64,000 nucleotides of DNA from Paenibacillus rhizovicinus (GCF_010365285.1 NZ_CP048286.1:4931501-4995500), one strand, 5' to 3'; shown: positions 24,410 to 34,025, numbered from the stretch's first letter. The notes: a model not told the origin generated them from the sequence alone. Program-made: numbers and translations.

Positions 24410-24439
24410 TTGACTAGACATCCAGTCGTCTGCTAAAGT
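24410..24439 (+). promoter_or_regulatory. Candidate promoter of the sulfate transport operon
   Basis: TTGACT (24410-24415), 18-base spacer, TAAAGT (24434-24439). About 85 bases before cysT. An AT-rich stretch with GATTATAATTTGATTCC follows (24465-24481) and could hold a cysteine-regulon (CymR-type) operator, but I cannot assign it. Confidence 0.5.
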
Positions 24440-24522
24440 GTTAATACCAAGTAATGTAATAGGGATTATAATTTGATTCCAAACCGCGATTCCTCAAGGA
24501 AAGCGTCAGGAGGTTATTCAGC

Positions 24523-25338
24523 TTGAATTTCATAATGCGCGGCCGCTTGTGGAGCTTCGGGTTTCGCAGCACGATCATGCTCTATTTTATTTTACTCGTC
24601 GTTTTGCCGATTATAGGCGTCTACTCTCAATCCTTGAAACTGGGCTGGTCGCCGTTCTGGGAAAGCGTGACGGATCAGCTGGCATGGGAAGCCGTGCTGC
24701 TGACGATCAAGCTCGCACTCATCTCCACGGTCATTAACGTGCTGCTGGGCACGATGATCGGTTGGGTTCTCATCCGCTACCGGTTTCCGGGGCGACGGCT
24801 GTTGAACAGTCTTGTCGATTTGCCTTTTGCGCTGCCGACCGCAGTCGGCGGCTTAATGATATTGCTGCTGCTAGGGCCGAACAGCTTCGTCGGCGGCCTT
24901 GCGGATAAGCTGGGTTTTGAAATCGTCTTTCACGAACCGGCCATTATAGTGGCGATGATATTCGTGACGTTTCCGTTCGTCATTCGCGGCGTGCAGCCGC
25001 TCTTGGAAGAGTTGGACAAATCCGAGGAGGAAGCTTCCTATACGCTCGGAGCGTCCAAAGCAAGAACGTTCATGCAAGTGATTTTCCCGTCCATGCTTCC
25101 GGGAATTATCAGCGGCGCGATGCTGGCCTTCTCTCGCGCGCTGGCGGAATTCGGCGCCGTCGTCCTTGTGGCCGGCAACATTCCGGGCAAGACGCTGATC
25201 GCGTCGGTCTATATTTTCGGCGAGATCGAGAGCGATAACGCGCAAGGGGCTGCCGCGGTATCCGTGCTGCTGCTGACGCTGTCCTTCCTCATTCTCGGCG
25301 CCGTCAACCTCGTTCAGGCGAGGAGGCAGGGCAAATGA
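24523..25338 (+). CDS. cysT: Sulfate ABC transporter permease CysT
   Basis: TTG 24523 is the start because AGGAGG (24508-24513) is 9 bases upstream; the next ATG is too far away. 271 residues with six membrane segments and the MetI-like permease signature (EEEASYTLGASKARTFMQVI, the EAA loop that docks on the ATPase). CysT-specific stretches: LPTAVGGLMILLLLGPNS and AEFGAVVLVAGNIPGKT. With CysW it forms the channel for sulfate/thiosulfate. Its stop overlaps the cysW start by four bases (ATGA), so both are translationally coupled. Confidence 0.93.
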   Translation: MNFIMRGRLWSFGFRSTIMLYFILLVVLPIIGVYSQSLKLGWSPFWESVTDQLAWEAVLLTIKLALISTVINVLLGTMIGWVLIRYRFPGRRLLNSLVDLPFALPTAVGGLMILLLLGPNSFVGGLADKLGFEIVFHEPAIIVAMIFVTFPFVIRGVQPLLEELDKSEEEASYTLGASKARTFMQVIFPSMLPGIISGAMLAFSRALAEFGAVVLVAGNIPGKTLIASVYIFGEIESDNAQGAAAVSVLLLTLSFLILGAVNLVQARRQGK

Positions 25339-26132
25339 GAAAGTTATGGATCGCGCTCACCTATCTCGTGTTTCTGATTCTATTGGTTGCGCCGCTGGCG
25401 AAGATATTCGTCGGCTCATGGGGCGATGGCTGGAGCGGCTTTACGGAATCGCTTACGCGCGCACAGTCCCTTCACGCACTCATGATGACCGGCATTCTGG
25501 TCGTCATCGTCACGCTGCTGAATACGCTGTTCGGCGTCATGCTGGCGATTTATCTCGTGCGGGCAACCTGGATGTCGCGCCGGGTCAAAGGGCTGCTCAA
25601 CAGCATCGTCGACCTTCCGTTCGCGGTATCGCCTGTCATCGGCGGTTTGATGATCGTACTCGTATTGGGACCGAATTCGGTTCTCGGGGCATTCTTCGAA
25701 GATATCGGCATTAAAATCGTCTACGCGCTGCCTGGCATGATTCTGGCGACCTTGTTCGTAACGTTCCCGCTGATGGTGCGGGAGGTCATGCCGGTGCTGC
25801 AAGAAATCGGCGCGCAGCAGGAAGAAGCGGCCTCTACGCTCGGGGCTTACTCGTGGTATACTTTCTGGAAAGTGACCTGGCCGTCTATCCGCTGGGGCGT
25901 GATTTATGGCGTCGTGCTGACGGTCGCCAGAACGCTCGGTGAATTCGGAGCCGTTCTCGTCGTTTCCGGCAATATTATGAACAAGACGCAGACGGCGACA
26001 ACGCTCGTCTATCAGGATGTCGAGAACTTCAACGTGACGGAAGCGAGCAGCGTGGCGCTGGTGCTGGCCGCTTTCTCCGTCGGATTGCTGCTGCTTATGG
26101 AATGGGCCAAGAAGAGAAAGGAAGTGCATTGA
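25335..26132 (+). CDS. cysW: Sulfate ABC transporter permease CysW
   Basis: ATG 25335 overlaps the cysT stop (ATGA). 265 residues, six membrane segments, EAA loop QQEEAASTLGAYSWYTFWKV, and family stretches DLPFAVSPVIGGLMIVLVLG and GEFGAVLVVSGNIMNKTQTA. Partner of CysT in the sulfate/thiosulfate importer. Three bases separate its stop from the cysA start. Confidence 0.93.
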   Translation: MRKLWIALTYLVFLILLVAPLAKIFVGSWGDGWSGFTESLTRAQSLHALMMTGILVVIVTLLNTLFGVMLAIYLVRATWMSRRVKGLLNSIVDLPFAVSPVIGGLMIVLVLGPNSVLGAFFEDIGIKIVYALPGMILATLFVTFPLMVREVMPVLQEIGAQQEEAASTLGAYSWYTFWKVTWPSIRWGVIYGVVLTVARTLGEFGAVLVVSGNIMNKTQTATTLVYQDVENFNVTEASSVALVLAAFSVGLLLLMEWAKKRKEVH

Positions 26133-26135
26133 ACG

Positions 26136-27200
26136 ATGCATATCGAGGTGCGCGGTTTAAATAAACAATTCGGCGATTTCCATGCCGTACGCGAGGTTAG
26201 TTTCGATATTGCCAAAGGCAAGCTGATCGGCCTTCTCGGTCCGAGCGGCGGCGGCAAAACGTCGATCCTTCGCATGCTGGCTGGCTTGGAAACGCCGTCG
26301 TCGGGCGATATTATCTTCCACGGCAAACGAGTGAACGATTTGCCTCCGCAAGAGCGGGGCATCGGCTTCGTGTTCCAGAACTATGCCTTGTTCAAGCATA
26401 TGACCGTCTACGACAACGTAGCGTTCGGATTGAAAGTGAAGAAGGAAGCGAAGGACGTCATCCGCGAGCGCGTCATGTCGCTGATCGAGCTGACGGGGCT
26501 CAAAGGCTTCGAGCACCGCTATCCGCATCAGCTGTCCGGCGGTCAGCGCCAGCGCGTGGCTTTCGCACGGGCGCTCGCCCCGCAGCCGCAGCTGCTGCTG
26601 CTCGACGAGCCGTTCGCGGCGATCGACGCCAAGATTCGCACCGAGCTTCGCACCTGGCTCAAAGAGATGATCGAGCGGCTCGGCATTACGTCGATCTTCG
26701 TCACGCATGACCAGGACGAGGCGATCGAAGTGGCGGACGAAATCATGATCATCAACAAAGGGCGCCTGGAACAGAAGGGAACGCCATGGGATATTTACAA
26801 AAGCCCGCAGACGCAATTCGTGGCCAGCTTCATCGGCGAATCGACGATCGTCGAGCACGTGGAGCAGCTGAAGGGCTTCGAGGAAGCGGCTAATTGGCCG
26901 GGAACGAAAGCGCTGATCCGTCCGGAATATATCGAGATCGGCAAACGCGGGGACTTCCGGATTCCGTCCGCGACCGTCGAAGGCATCGTGCGGCAACTGC
27001 ATTTCCGCGGCAGCGAATGGATGGTGGAAGTGGAGATCGAAGGCATTAAGCTGATCACGTACCGTTCGCTGGAGAAGGAAGTGCTGACGCCGGGCGAGCC
27101 GATCAGCGTCCTCATTCACCGTGCTTACTTATTCAACGACAACGACACCTGGATCATGGAGAACAAGATGAAGGAAGATCCGATGCCGATTTTCATTTAA
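26136..27200 (+). CDS. cysA: Sulfate/thiosulfate import ATPase CysA
   Basis: ATG 26136, with AAAGGAAG upstream inside cysW. 354 residues. ATPase core: Walker A GPSGGGKTS (about residues 35-43), Q-loop FVFQNYALF, signature LSGGQRQRVAFARAL, Walker B LLLLDEPFAAID, H-loop FVTHDQDEA. The C-terminal hundred residues form the TOBE-type domain usual in CysA and MalK. Powers sulfate import through CysTW. Next comes the binding lipoprotein after 91 bases. Confidence 0.95.
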   Translation: MHIEVRGLNKQFGDFHAVREVSFDIAKGKLIGLLGPSGGGKTSILRMLAGLETPSSGDIIFHGKRVNDLPPQERGIGFVFQNYALFKHMTVYDNVAFGLKVKKEAKDVIRERVMSLIELTGLKGFEHRYPHQLSGGQRQRVAFARALAPQPQLLLLDEPFAAIDAKIRTELRTWLKEMIERLGITSIFVTHDQDEAIEVADEIMIINKGRLEQKGTPWDIYKSPQTQFVASFIGESTIVEHVEQLKGFEEAANWPGTKALIRPEYIEIGKRGDFRIPSATVEGIVRQLHFRGSEWMVEVEIEGIKLITYRSLEKEVLTPGEPISVLIHRAYLFNDNDTWIMENKMKEDPMPIFI

Positions 27201-27291
27201 CGTATCGGGAGGCCATGCGAAGCAAGTTCGAGTTTCGTGACCGTCTTCATGAATGCAGTCTTCCTACCTCATAGAAAGTGTTGTGTGCACA

Positions 27292-28374
27292 ATGAAACCT
27301 ACCCTACTAAAAGGATGGCGATTTGCAGGTGCGGCGCTCCTCTCCATCACCCTGCTGCTGACCGCGGCATGCGGGAAGGACGACACGGGCGGCTCGGCCA
27401 TCGACGGCAGCGGGCAGCCTGCTGCTCCGAAAGGCAGCGTAACGCTCGTCATCGGCGCTTACTCCGTGGCGAGAGATTCCTTCGCCGAACTGCTGCCGGC
27501 TTTCGCGAAGCAGTGGAAAGCGAAGACGGGGCAGACCGTCACGTTTCAAGAGTCGTACGAGGCTTCGAGCACGCAAGCGCGGGCCATTGCCGGCGGCTTC
27601 GAGGCGGATGTGGCCGTCATGGCGATGGAAAGCGATATCGAGAAGATCCAGCAGGCCGGTTTCATCACGAACGACTGGCGCAAGCAGTTCGGTGACGCCG
27701 GCATGATTACGCGCTCCATCGCCGTTATGGGGACCCGCAAGGGCAATCCCAAGGGAATCCATGATTGGGGCGACTTGACCCGCAAAGGCGTCAAGGTGCT
27801 CTATCCGAATCCGAAGACGTCCGGCGGCGCGCAATGGGACATCAATGCGATGTACGGCGCGGGGTTGAAGGAGTCCGAGGCGAAGACAGGCAAGAAAGAC
27901 CCGGCCTACGCGAAAGCGTTCCTGAAAAGCATCCATCGCAACGTGGAGTCGCTGGACAAGAGCGGGCGCGCCTCCATGGCCGCGTTCGAGTACGGCTTCG
28001 GCGACGTCATCATTACGTACGAGAATGAATTGCTGTCGCGGATCAGGCAGGGCGTGGCTTACGAAGAAGTCGTGCCGTCCTCGACGATTCTGATCGAGAA
28101 TCCCGCCGCCGTCGTCGACAAGAACGCCGACAAGCATGGCTCGCGGAAAGTCGCGGATGCGTTCGTCGCTTATTTGCACTCGGAGGATGCACAGCGAATT
28201 CTTGCCAAGTACGGCTTCCGTCCCGTGAACGCATCCGTCATGAACGAGGTCAAAGGCGATTTCGTCACGCCTCCAGGCTTGTTCGACATCTCCTACTTGG
28301 GCGGTTGGAACGAGGTTCGCAGCACGCTCTATTCGCCGAAAGGCGTCTGGTATCAGGTGCTGGCTGGCAATTAA
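27292..28374 (+). CDS. Sulfate-binding lipoprotein of the ABC transporter
   Basis: ATG 27292 is preferred since it places a classic lipoprotein signal at the start (basic MKPTLLKGWR, hydrophobic core, lipobox LTAAC); an upstream ATG at 27253 would precede it with 13 odd residues and neither has a strong ribosome binding site. The mature protein follows the sulfate/thiosulfate-binding (Sbp/CysP) pattern: SVARDSFAELLPAFAKQWK, QESYEASSTQARAIAGGFEADV, NPKTSGGAQWDINAMYG. It is anchored outside the membrane and delivers the anion to CysTW. Having the binding protein gene last in the operon is unusual; it is more often first. Confidence 0.92.
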   Translation: MKPTLLKGWRFAGAALLSITLLLTAACGKDDTGGSAIDGSGQPAAPKGSVTLVIGAYSVARDSFAELLPAFAKQWKAKTGQTVTFQESYEASSTQARAIAGGFEADVAVMAMESDIEKIQQAGFITNDWRKQFGDAGMITRSIAVMGTRKGNPKGIHDWGDLTRKGVKVLYPNPKTSGGAQWDINAMYGAGLKESEAKTGKKDPAYAKAFLKSIHRNVESLDKSGRASMAAFEYGFGDVIITYENELLSRIRQGVAYEEVVPSSTILIENPAAVVDKNADKHGSRKVADAFVAYLHSEDAQRILAKYGFRPVNASVMNEVKGDFVTPPGLFDISYLGGWNEVRSTLYSPKGVWYQVLAGN

Positions 28375-28437
28375 ACAAAAAGCAGCGAATGAAAAGCAGC
28401 AAGTGACCATGAAGCAGAGCTTATAGCTTCGAAGAAT

Positions 28438-28480
28438 GAAAAAACGGCCTTGACCGCAAATGCGGCAAGGCCGTTTTTTC
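28438..28480. terminator. Terminator after the sulfate operon
   Basis: AAAACGGCCTTG/CAAGGCCGTTTT with an ACCGC..GCGGT-like inner loop and T run; A run on the other side makes it usable for the convergent gene. Confidence 0.92.
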
Positions 28481-28525
28481 ATGTTAAGCAGCTCGATACA
28501 ATAGCGATGGGAATACGATCGGCTT

Positions 28526-29689
28526 TTACTTCCCGAACGTAATCGCCTGCTTCGTATACGCGACTCCGACGCCCAGCACCGTCGTGAAGAAGTCGGCAGG
28601 CACATACAGCGTACCGCTGATCGAAGCTGGCGCGGCGCCGAGGGAGAACGAAGCGTTTTCCCCTGCGGCGTAGCGGTTTTTCCCCGTGACGATGAAGGAT
28701 GATTGGCCGAACCCGGTCAAGAATGTTTTATGGCTGCTTGCGACGTAGGTGATTTTGAAACCGAGCGCGGCGGCAATCGGGCGCAGCGGCACCATTGCTT
28801 GGCCTCCGGAGGCGACGTACAGGTGCGCGCCTTCAACGGATTTGCCTCCTGCCATTAGAGGCAGCTTGTTCGCATTTGCCGGGAAGGATGCCAGGAAGTT
28901 TGGAACGGCAATTGCGAATTCAGGCATGCCGGCGGCATACGGCGCGATTTCATACTGTTGAAAGATGATATAAGCGACGCCGTTACGGATATAGAATGCT
29001 TGATCGTCGGCGATCGTACGGAAAGGCGTATCCAGGAAGAAGTCGTCAGGACGCTTGGCGATTTCCGCTTTGACCGCTTTGTTGATGACGGTCTTGTAGT
29101 CCGCCCCGAAAAAATCCTTCAGCTTCAGCGGGGATGCTTGCTCCGAGTTGCGGATGTTGTAGGTCGTGACGATGGTACTGCCATGCGCGCCGCCGGTATA
29201 GGTGTACGTGTAAACGCGGAACGACAGTACGCCTCGCGCGGCCGCGCTGCCGTCGGAGAGCAGTTCGCTTCGGACCGTGATGCCGTAGGCGCGGAACGGA
29301 TATGAGCTGTCGTTCGCCGCATAGTCGTCCTTCGCTTGTTTCGAGATAGCGTCGGCGGCGGCTTGGACGCGCGCAGCCAGATTGGCGTTCAGCGTATTCT
29401 GATAGGCCGTATCCTTCATGCCGGTGATGACCGGTATTTGCAGATCGGTTTCCAGCTGGTCCGTCGTCTGCTGGACGCTGCGGAACGTGAGGTGCGCGGC
29501 ATCCGAAATAGGTGTAGCGGAAGAGACGACGGCGATCGGCTTGGCAGTCGGCATGTCTCCGGCTGAAGCGGCATCCGCGGCGAATGCGAATGGCGCAGCG
29601 GCGCTAAAGATGAGTGCGGTGCCCATAAGGGCTGCGGCGGCGGTTTTGACAATGGGCTTGCGTGAGCGGGCGTGATTGCGGTTGGTCAT
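28526..29689 (-). CDS. Secreted protein: DUF4163/DUF3298 domains plus stalk domain
   Basis: ATG at 29689 behind GGAGGGATTCAG. 387 residues with a signal peptide (AAAALMGTALIFSAAAPFAFAADA). Residues 65-265 fit the DUF4163-DUF3298 pair seen in RsiV-like and PdaC-like secreted proteins (YTYTYTGGAHGSTIVTTYNI is typical). The last 110 residues are a copper-amine-oxidase-N-terminal-like stalk domain (AMVPLRPIAAALGFKITYVA; TLYVPADFFTTVLG), which in Paenibacillus anchors exported proteins in the wall. Likely a surface protein that binds peptidoglycan or lysozyme-like ligands; no catalytic residues are evident. The membrane segment of a true RsiV anti-sigma factor is missing. Confidence 0.8.
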   Translation of the reverse strand: MTNRNHARSRKPIVKTAAAALMGTALIFSAAAPFAFAADAASAGDMPTAKPIAVVSSATPISDAAHLTFRSVQQTTDQLETDLQIPVITGMKDTAYQNTLNANLAARVQAAADAISKQAKDDYAANDSSYPFRAYGITVRSELLSDGSAAARGVLSFRVYTYTYTGGAHGSTIVTTYNIRNSEQASPLKLKDFFGADYKTVINKAVKAEIAKRPDDFFLDTPFRTIADDQAFYIRNGVAYIIFQQYEIAPYAAGMPEFAIAVPNFLASFPANANKLPLMAGGKSVEGAHLYVASGGQAMVPLRPIAAALGFKITYVASSHKTFLTGFGQSSFIVTGKNRYAAGENASFSLGAAPASISGTLYVPADFFTTVLGVGVAYTKQAITFGK

Positions 29690-29952
29690 CTGAATCCCTC
29701 CATGGTTTGTCTAGTACCAATATATACACACGCGGCTCCAGGATCGTAACAAAACGGTAACGAGAAAGTTACAGAGTAGGTTACAAGAGCAAACGCGCTG
29801 CCGCCAGCATAACAATTCGTTATTCATTCCATCATAAGGATTGATTTCTCTTATCGGAGGGCCGGCGGTATAATGGGAACCAATCCCACCGTATCTGTGG
29901 ATTCCATCTCGATCAACCCAACCATTCCAATCTCTCGGAGGCGGCAACTGTC

Positions 29953-31020
29953 ATGACGATACCATACACGATGAAGCCGCTCGGCTTATCCGCACTGCTT
30001 CTCCGCGGCTGCAAGCAGCGTGCCGGCGGCATTGCATTCACGTTTCTCATCGCCGCCGCCGGCTGCGGACTCTCGTTCCTGCCCGGTTTTCATTATGCGG
30101 GGCAGATGGCCTGCGCCATCCTGCTCGCGATCGGCTATCGGCATTTCATCGGATATCCGCAGCCGCTGAGGTCCGGTATCCAGTTCGCCAGCAAAAACCT
30201 GCTGCGTTTCGCGATCATCCTTTACGGCGTCAAGCTGAACATTACGGCCATCTATCGCGATGGACTTGGCCTGCTCGCCCGAGACGTCGTCGTCGTGCTG
30301 TTCGCCGTCGGCTGCACGATGCTGCTGGCGAAATGGATGCGGGCCGATCTCAAGCTGTCGCTTCTGCTCGGCATCGGCACGGGCATTTGCGGAGCGGCGG
30401 CAATCGCGGCCGTGTCCCCGATCCTCCGTTCGAAGGACGAGGATACGGCGGTGAGCGCGGGCTTGATCGCGCTGGTCGGCACGCTGTTCGCCGTTGCTTA
30501 CACCTTGCTGCGGCCGCTGCTCGGCATGACGGACCTGCAATACGGCGTCTGGTCCGGCACGAGCTTGCATGAAATCGCGCATGCTGCGCTGGCGGCTTCG
30601 CCGGCCGGGCAGGATGCCTTGGCGCTCGCGCTGCTGGCGAAGCTGGGCCGCGTATTCCTGCTCGTTCCGATGTGCCTGGCGCTCGTCTATATCCAGCGCG
30701 TCATCAGCCGCAGGCGCGGCAGCAAGACAGGAGAACATAGCGAGAAGCAATCGGCGCCCCTGCAGTTCCCTTGGTTCCTGCTCGGCTTCGCGGCCATGAG
30801 CTTGCTGGGCAGCAGCAGCATCGGGCACGCCTTCATTCAGGCCCAGCCTGCATTCATGAATGGCCTGACGTTCTTGACGACCTTCTTGCTCACGATGGCA
30901 ATGGTCGGACTCGGACTGAACGTGAACCTCCGCAGCTTGGACGGCGGCGTGCTGCGCTCGCTCGGAGCCATGCTCGTTACCTCGGTACTCTTGTCGCTAT
31001 GGACTTACTTTTCCATATAA
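29953..31020 (+). CDS. YeiH/UPF0324 family membrane protein (putative sulfate exporter)
   Basis: ATG 29953 with GGAGGCGG upstream. 355 residues, about ten hydrophobic segments. Family stretches: FAIILYGVKLNITAI, GIGTGICGAAAIAAVSPILR, VGTLFAVAYTLL and WSGTSLHEIAHA with the conserved Gly-Thr-Ser-x-His-Glu. Members are annotated as putative sulfate exporters because they sit near sulfur genes; here the sulfate importer is 1.6 kb away, which agrees but proves nothing. A bidirectional terminator follows. Confidence 0.88.
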   Translation: MTIPYTMKPLGLSALLLRGCKQRAGGIAFTFLIAAAGCGLSFLPGFHYAGQMACAILLAIGYRHFIGYPQPLRSGIQFASKNLLRFAIILYGVKLNITAIYRDGLGLLARDVVVVLFAVGCTMLLAKWMRADLKLSLLLGIGTGICGAAAIAAVSPILRSKDEDTAVSAGLIALVGTLFAVAYTLLRPLLGMTDLQYGVWSGTSLHEIAHAALAASPAGQDALALALLAKLGRVFLLVPMCLALVYIQRVISRRRGSKTGEHSEKQSAPLQFPWFLLGFAAMSLLGSSSIGHAFIQAQPAFMNGLTFLTTFLLTMAMVGLGLNVNLRSLDGGVLRSLGAMLVTSVLLSLWTYFSI

Positions 31021-31090
31021 TGAGCGGCATTGGTGACGCGGGAGCCATGAATCGGTATCCATCCACGCTTCATGCCGAATCCCGCACGAA

Positions 31091-31138
31091 AAAGAGCTGC
31101 AGCGTCCCGTCCGACCTGGACGGAAGCTGCAGCTCTTT
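31091..31138. terminator. Bidirectional terminator
   Basis: AAAGAGCTGCAGC/GCTGCAGCTCTTT with an inner CGTCC/GGACG stem. Serves the YeiH gene and the convergent HAD gene. Confidence 0.9.
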
Positions 31139-31153
31139 CATTGTATGCGCACG

Positions 31154-31957
31154 TTATACCGTTTGCAGAATGAAGGTATCGATGACGTGCTTGACGCCTT
31201 CTTCGTTGTTCGATTTGGTCACGAACTGCGCGATTTCCTTCAGCTTCGGCAGGGCATTGCCCATTGCGACGCCAAGCCCGGCGGCTTCGATCATCTCGTG
31301 ATCGTTCCAGGAATCGCCGATGGCGATGACTTCGTCGAGCGTACAGCCGATATGCTCGGCCATGAAGGTGATCGCGTGGCCCTTGGTGCCTTCCTTGTGC
31401 GTCACTTCGAGGTAATGCGCCTTCGATTTCGTAATATGAACGCGGTCCCCGATGAGCGGAGCCAGCCGTTCTGCCATTTCGTCGAGGCGGGCCGGATCGT
31501 CGATCATGAGCATCTTGGCGGATGGCTGCTCGATCAGCTTCTCGAAGTCGGGCTCCACGACGAATGGGATGTTCGACAGCTTGGAGTAGCCGCGCGCTTT
31601 CTCGTTGCCTTCCCGCACGTACAGGATATCGTTGATGTACAGCTGCAGATGGAGATCGTTCGCTTCGCAGAACGCGATCAGCTCTCTGGCCGCGTCTTGC
31701 GGTACGTAACGTTCGTAGAGCACCTGCTCGTCGAGCAATGTCTTGATCATCGAACCTTGGTAAGTGATGATCGGCACGTTCAGTTCGATCTGCTTGGCGA
31801 TCTTCTTCGCCGACGGAAACATCCGTCCGGTCGCCAGCGTAACGAATACGCCGCGCTCTATTGCTGCAGCCAAGGCTGCTTTCGTCCCGGGCGTTACGAT
31901 AATATCGTCAGTCAACAGCGTGTCGTCGATGTCGATGGCAATCAGTTTGTAGGTCAT
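31154..31957 (-). CDS. Cof-type HAD-IIB phosphatase
   Basis: ATG at 31957 with AGAAGGAGCGCGAGAGA upstream on the minus strand. 267 residues: motif I DIDDTLL, motif II TLATGRM, motif III lysine in KAHYLEVTHKEGTKGHAI and motif IV AIGDSWNDHEMIEAAG, with a C2-type cap between. Related to YidA/YwpJ. These hydrolyse sugar phosphates or flavin phosphates; substrate cannot be told. Confidence 0.92.
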   Translation of the reverse strand: MTYKLIAIDIDDTLLTDDIIVTPGTKAALAAAIERGVFVTLATGRMFPSAKKIAKQIELNVPIITYQGSMIKTLLDEQVLYERYVPQDAARELIAFCEANDLHLQLYINDILYVREGNEKARGYSKLSNIPFVVEPDFEKLIEQPSAKMLMIDDPARLDEMAERLAPLIGDRVHITKSKAHYLEVTHKEGTKGHAITFMAEHIGCTLDEVIAIGDSWNDHEMIEAAGLGVAMGNALPKLKEIAQFVTKSNNEEGVKHVIDTFILQTV

Positions 31958-32031
31958 TCTCTCGCGCTCCTTCTCTCTTTAGCTTACGCATTTCCATTGA
32001 TTGTAGCGGAAAACGACAGAGGGAACAAGCG

Positions 32032-32895
32032 TTATATTCGTAAAGCGCGCGTTCCCGCGAACTGCTGCCTGTAGGCGCTCGGCGTCATGTTTTCGCTCTC
32101 CTGGAACCGTTTATTGAAGTAGCTCGCCGTCTCGTAACCGGACAAACGGGCGACTTCGCCGATGACGAGCTCCGGGCGCTCCACGAGAAGCGCCTTCGCC
32201 TGCTGGATGCGGCACATGGTCAGAAAAGCGAGCGGCGTCTGGCCGACGGCGCGCCGAAACCAGCGGCAGAACGTATAGCGGTTCGTGGCGGCGCGCGCGG
32301 CCCAGGCGTCCAAATCGAACGGCTCGGCAGCGGAAGCCTGCAGCTCGGGGAGCAGCGCAAGCATGCGCTCGACGGCTGTCGCTTTGCCGGCGCTCGGGCC
32401 TTTCATCGGCGTGGCTTGCTCGATAAACTCCGCGAGAATGCCGTACATCAGCATCGAGACGCGGCTGGGGTGAAGCAGCTTATGGCGCTCGATCTCGATC
32501 AGCAGCTCGTCGATGCGCGTCTCCAGCTCGGCCGAAGTGCGAAGCCGCCATGGCACGGAGCGATGGAAGCCGCGTTCCTTCAGGTCCGCCGAAACGGCGC
32601 TGCCGTAGAAATGAACCCATTTGATTTCCCACGGCTGCTCGGGATGGGCGTAATAGACCTGCTTATCGCCGGGGAAATAGAGAAAACAGTCTCCGGCTCC
32701 AAGCTCCTGGCGCCGGCCGTCGATCTCAATATAGCCGTACCCGGATACGATGAAATGAAAATTGAATTCCTGCATCGCGCCGGTCTGCCGGAATACTTCA
32801 TGCTCGTGGGATGGGAAATAGTGGCCTGCGGATTCCGGGAAACAGTAGAAACGATCGCCGTTCAGCAGCGGCAAGGTGAGATGATTTTGCAGCAT
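32032..32895 (-). CDS. AraC family transcriptional regulator
   Basis: ATG at 32895 behind AGGAGCGAGCAATC. 287 residues: an N-terminal cupin sensor (FHFIVSGYGYIEIDGRRQEL, GDCFLYFPGDKQVYY) and a C-terminal pair of HTH motifs (FDLDAWAARAATNRYTFCRW and GEVARLSGYETASYFNKRFQE). Typical sugar-responsive AraC regulator. It diverges from the aldo/keto reductase gene across 190 bases and may control it. Confidence 0.93.
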   Translation of the reverse strand: MLQNHLTLPLLNGDRFYCFPESAGHYFPSHEHEVFRQTGAMQEFNFHFIVSGYGYIEIDGRRQELGAGDCFLYFPGDKQVYYAHPEQPWEIKWVHFYGSAVSADLKERGFHRSVPWRLRTSAELETRIDELLIEIERHKLLHPSRVSMLMYGILAEFIEQATPMKGPSAGKATAVERMLALLPELQASAAEPFDLDAWAARAATNRYTFCRWFRRAVGQTPLAFLTMCRIQQAKALLVERPELVIGEVARLSGYETASYFNKRFQESENMTPSAYRQQFAGTRALRI

Positions 32896-33086
32896 GATTG
32901 CTCGCTCCTATACGCATGGATGTCAATATCGTTCTAAGTCATCAATATATTTCGATGTTGCGCGGCGCAATCCTTTATTAAACTAGAATTACGAGTAAGC
33001 GTTCCATTCATGCGCTGGCCGCAGGTTGAAGAGAATGGATTAGACCCTCAATATCGAATTATGAAGGAAAAGGGAGAGCTGAAGGA

Positions 33087-34025
33087 ATGAAACGAATAGA
33101 GGTTGCAGGCATACCCCAAGGGATAACGAAGCTGATTCAAGGCTCCATGATGCTGAGGATCGAAGATATGGATTATTCGGGCGGACTGTTGGACGCTTAC
33201 GCGGCAACGGGAGGCAATGCGATCGACACCGGCCATATTTATGGCGCGAGCTCGGCGCAGGCAATCGGCAAATGGATGGAAACGCGCGGCAATCGCAGCG
33301 AATTCGTCATCATTGGCAAAGGCGCGCATCCGTACGAGCAGTCGCGCATGACGAAGGCTTGCATTCAAAGCGACTTGGTGGAATCGCTGGAACGTCTGGC
33401 GACGGATTATATGGATATGTATCTGCTGCATCGCGACGATACGAACGTCCATGTGGGCTACATCCTGGAAGGCTTGAATGATCAGCTGGCCTCTGGCCGC
33501 TGCCGGGCGATCGGCGCTTCCAACTGGAGCGTGGCGCGCATCCGCGAAGCGAATGAATATGCGGCGAAGCACGGTCTGACCGGCTTCAGCTGCAGCAGCC
33601 CGAACCTGGCGCTTGCGCGTCCGAACGAAGCGCGGTGGGCGGGATGCGTGACAACGACGGCGGAAGATGAAGCTTGGCATGCAGAGTCCCAGCTTCCGAT
33701 CCTGTCGTGGTCGTCGCAATCCGGCGGCTTCTTCACGGATCGCTATTCGCAGGACAACCGCGAGGATGCGGAGATGGTCCGCGTCAACTACAGCGACGAG
33801 AACTGGGAACGCAAGCGCCGGGCAACCGTGCTGGCGGAGAAATACGGCGTGACGGCGAACCAAATCGCGCTCGCGTACGTATTGAACCAGCCGTTTCCGG
33901 TCGCGGCGATCATCGGACCGCAGAAGCCTTCCGAGCTGGAAGACAGCGTGAAGGCGCTGCAAGTCGTCTTGTCCGCGGAAGAGAGCACTTGGCTGAACCT
34001 GTCGTCGGAGAAAGTGCCTTCGTAA
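33087..34025 (+). CDS. Aldo/keto reductase
   Basis: ATG 33087 with AGGGAGAGCTGAAGGA upstream. 312 residues, (beta/alpha)8 AKR. The catalytic tetrad is present: Asp in GGNAIDTGHIYGAS, Tyr in the same stretch, Lys in FVIIGKGAHP and His in DMYLLHRDDT. NADPH-binding part: IIGPQKPSELEDSV. Substrate unknown; probably a sugar or aldehyde. Divergent from the AraC-type gene. Ends before a strong terminator. Confidence 0.9.
   Translation: MKRIEVAGIPQGITKLIQGSMMLRIEDMDYSGGLLDAYAATGGNAIDTGHIYGASSAQAIGKWMETRGNRSEFVIIGKGAHPYEQSRMTKACIQSDLVESLERLATDYMDMYLLHRDDTNVHVGYILEGLNDQLASGRCRAIGASNWSVARIREANEYAAKHGLTGFSCSSPNLALARPNEARWAGCVTTTAEDEAWHAESQLPILSWSSQSGGFFTDRYSQDNREDAEMVRVNYSDENWERKRRATVLAEKYGVTANQIALAYVLNQPFPVAAIIGPQKPSELEDSVKALQVVLSAEESTWLNLSSEKVPS

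Noticed and set aside
30000-30830. Minus-strand frame opposite the YeiH-type gene
   Set aside because: Arg/Gln/Ala-rich shadow frame of a membrane protein gene with clear family motifs.
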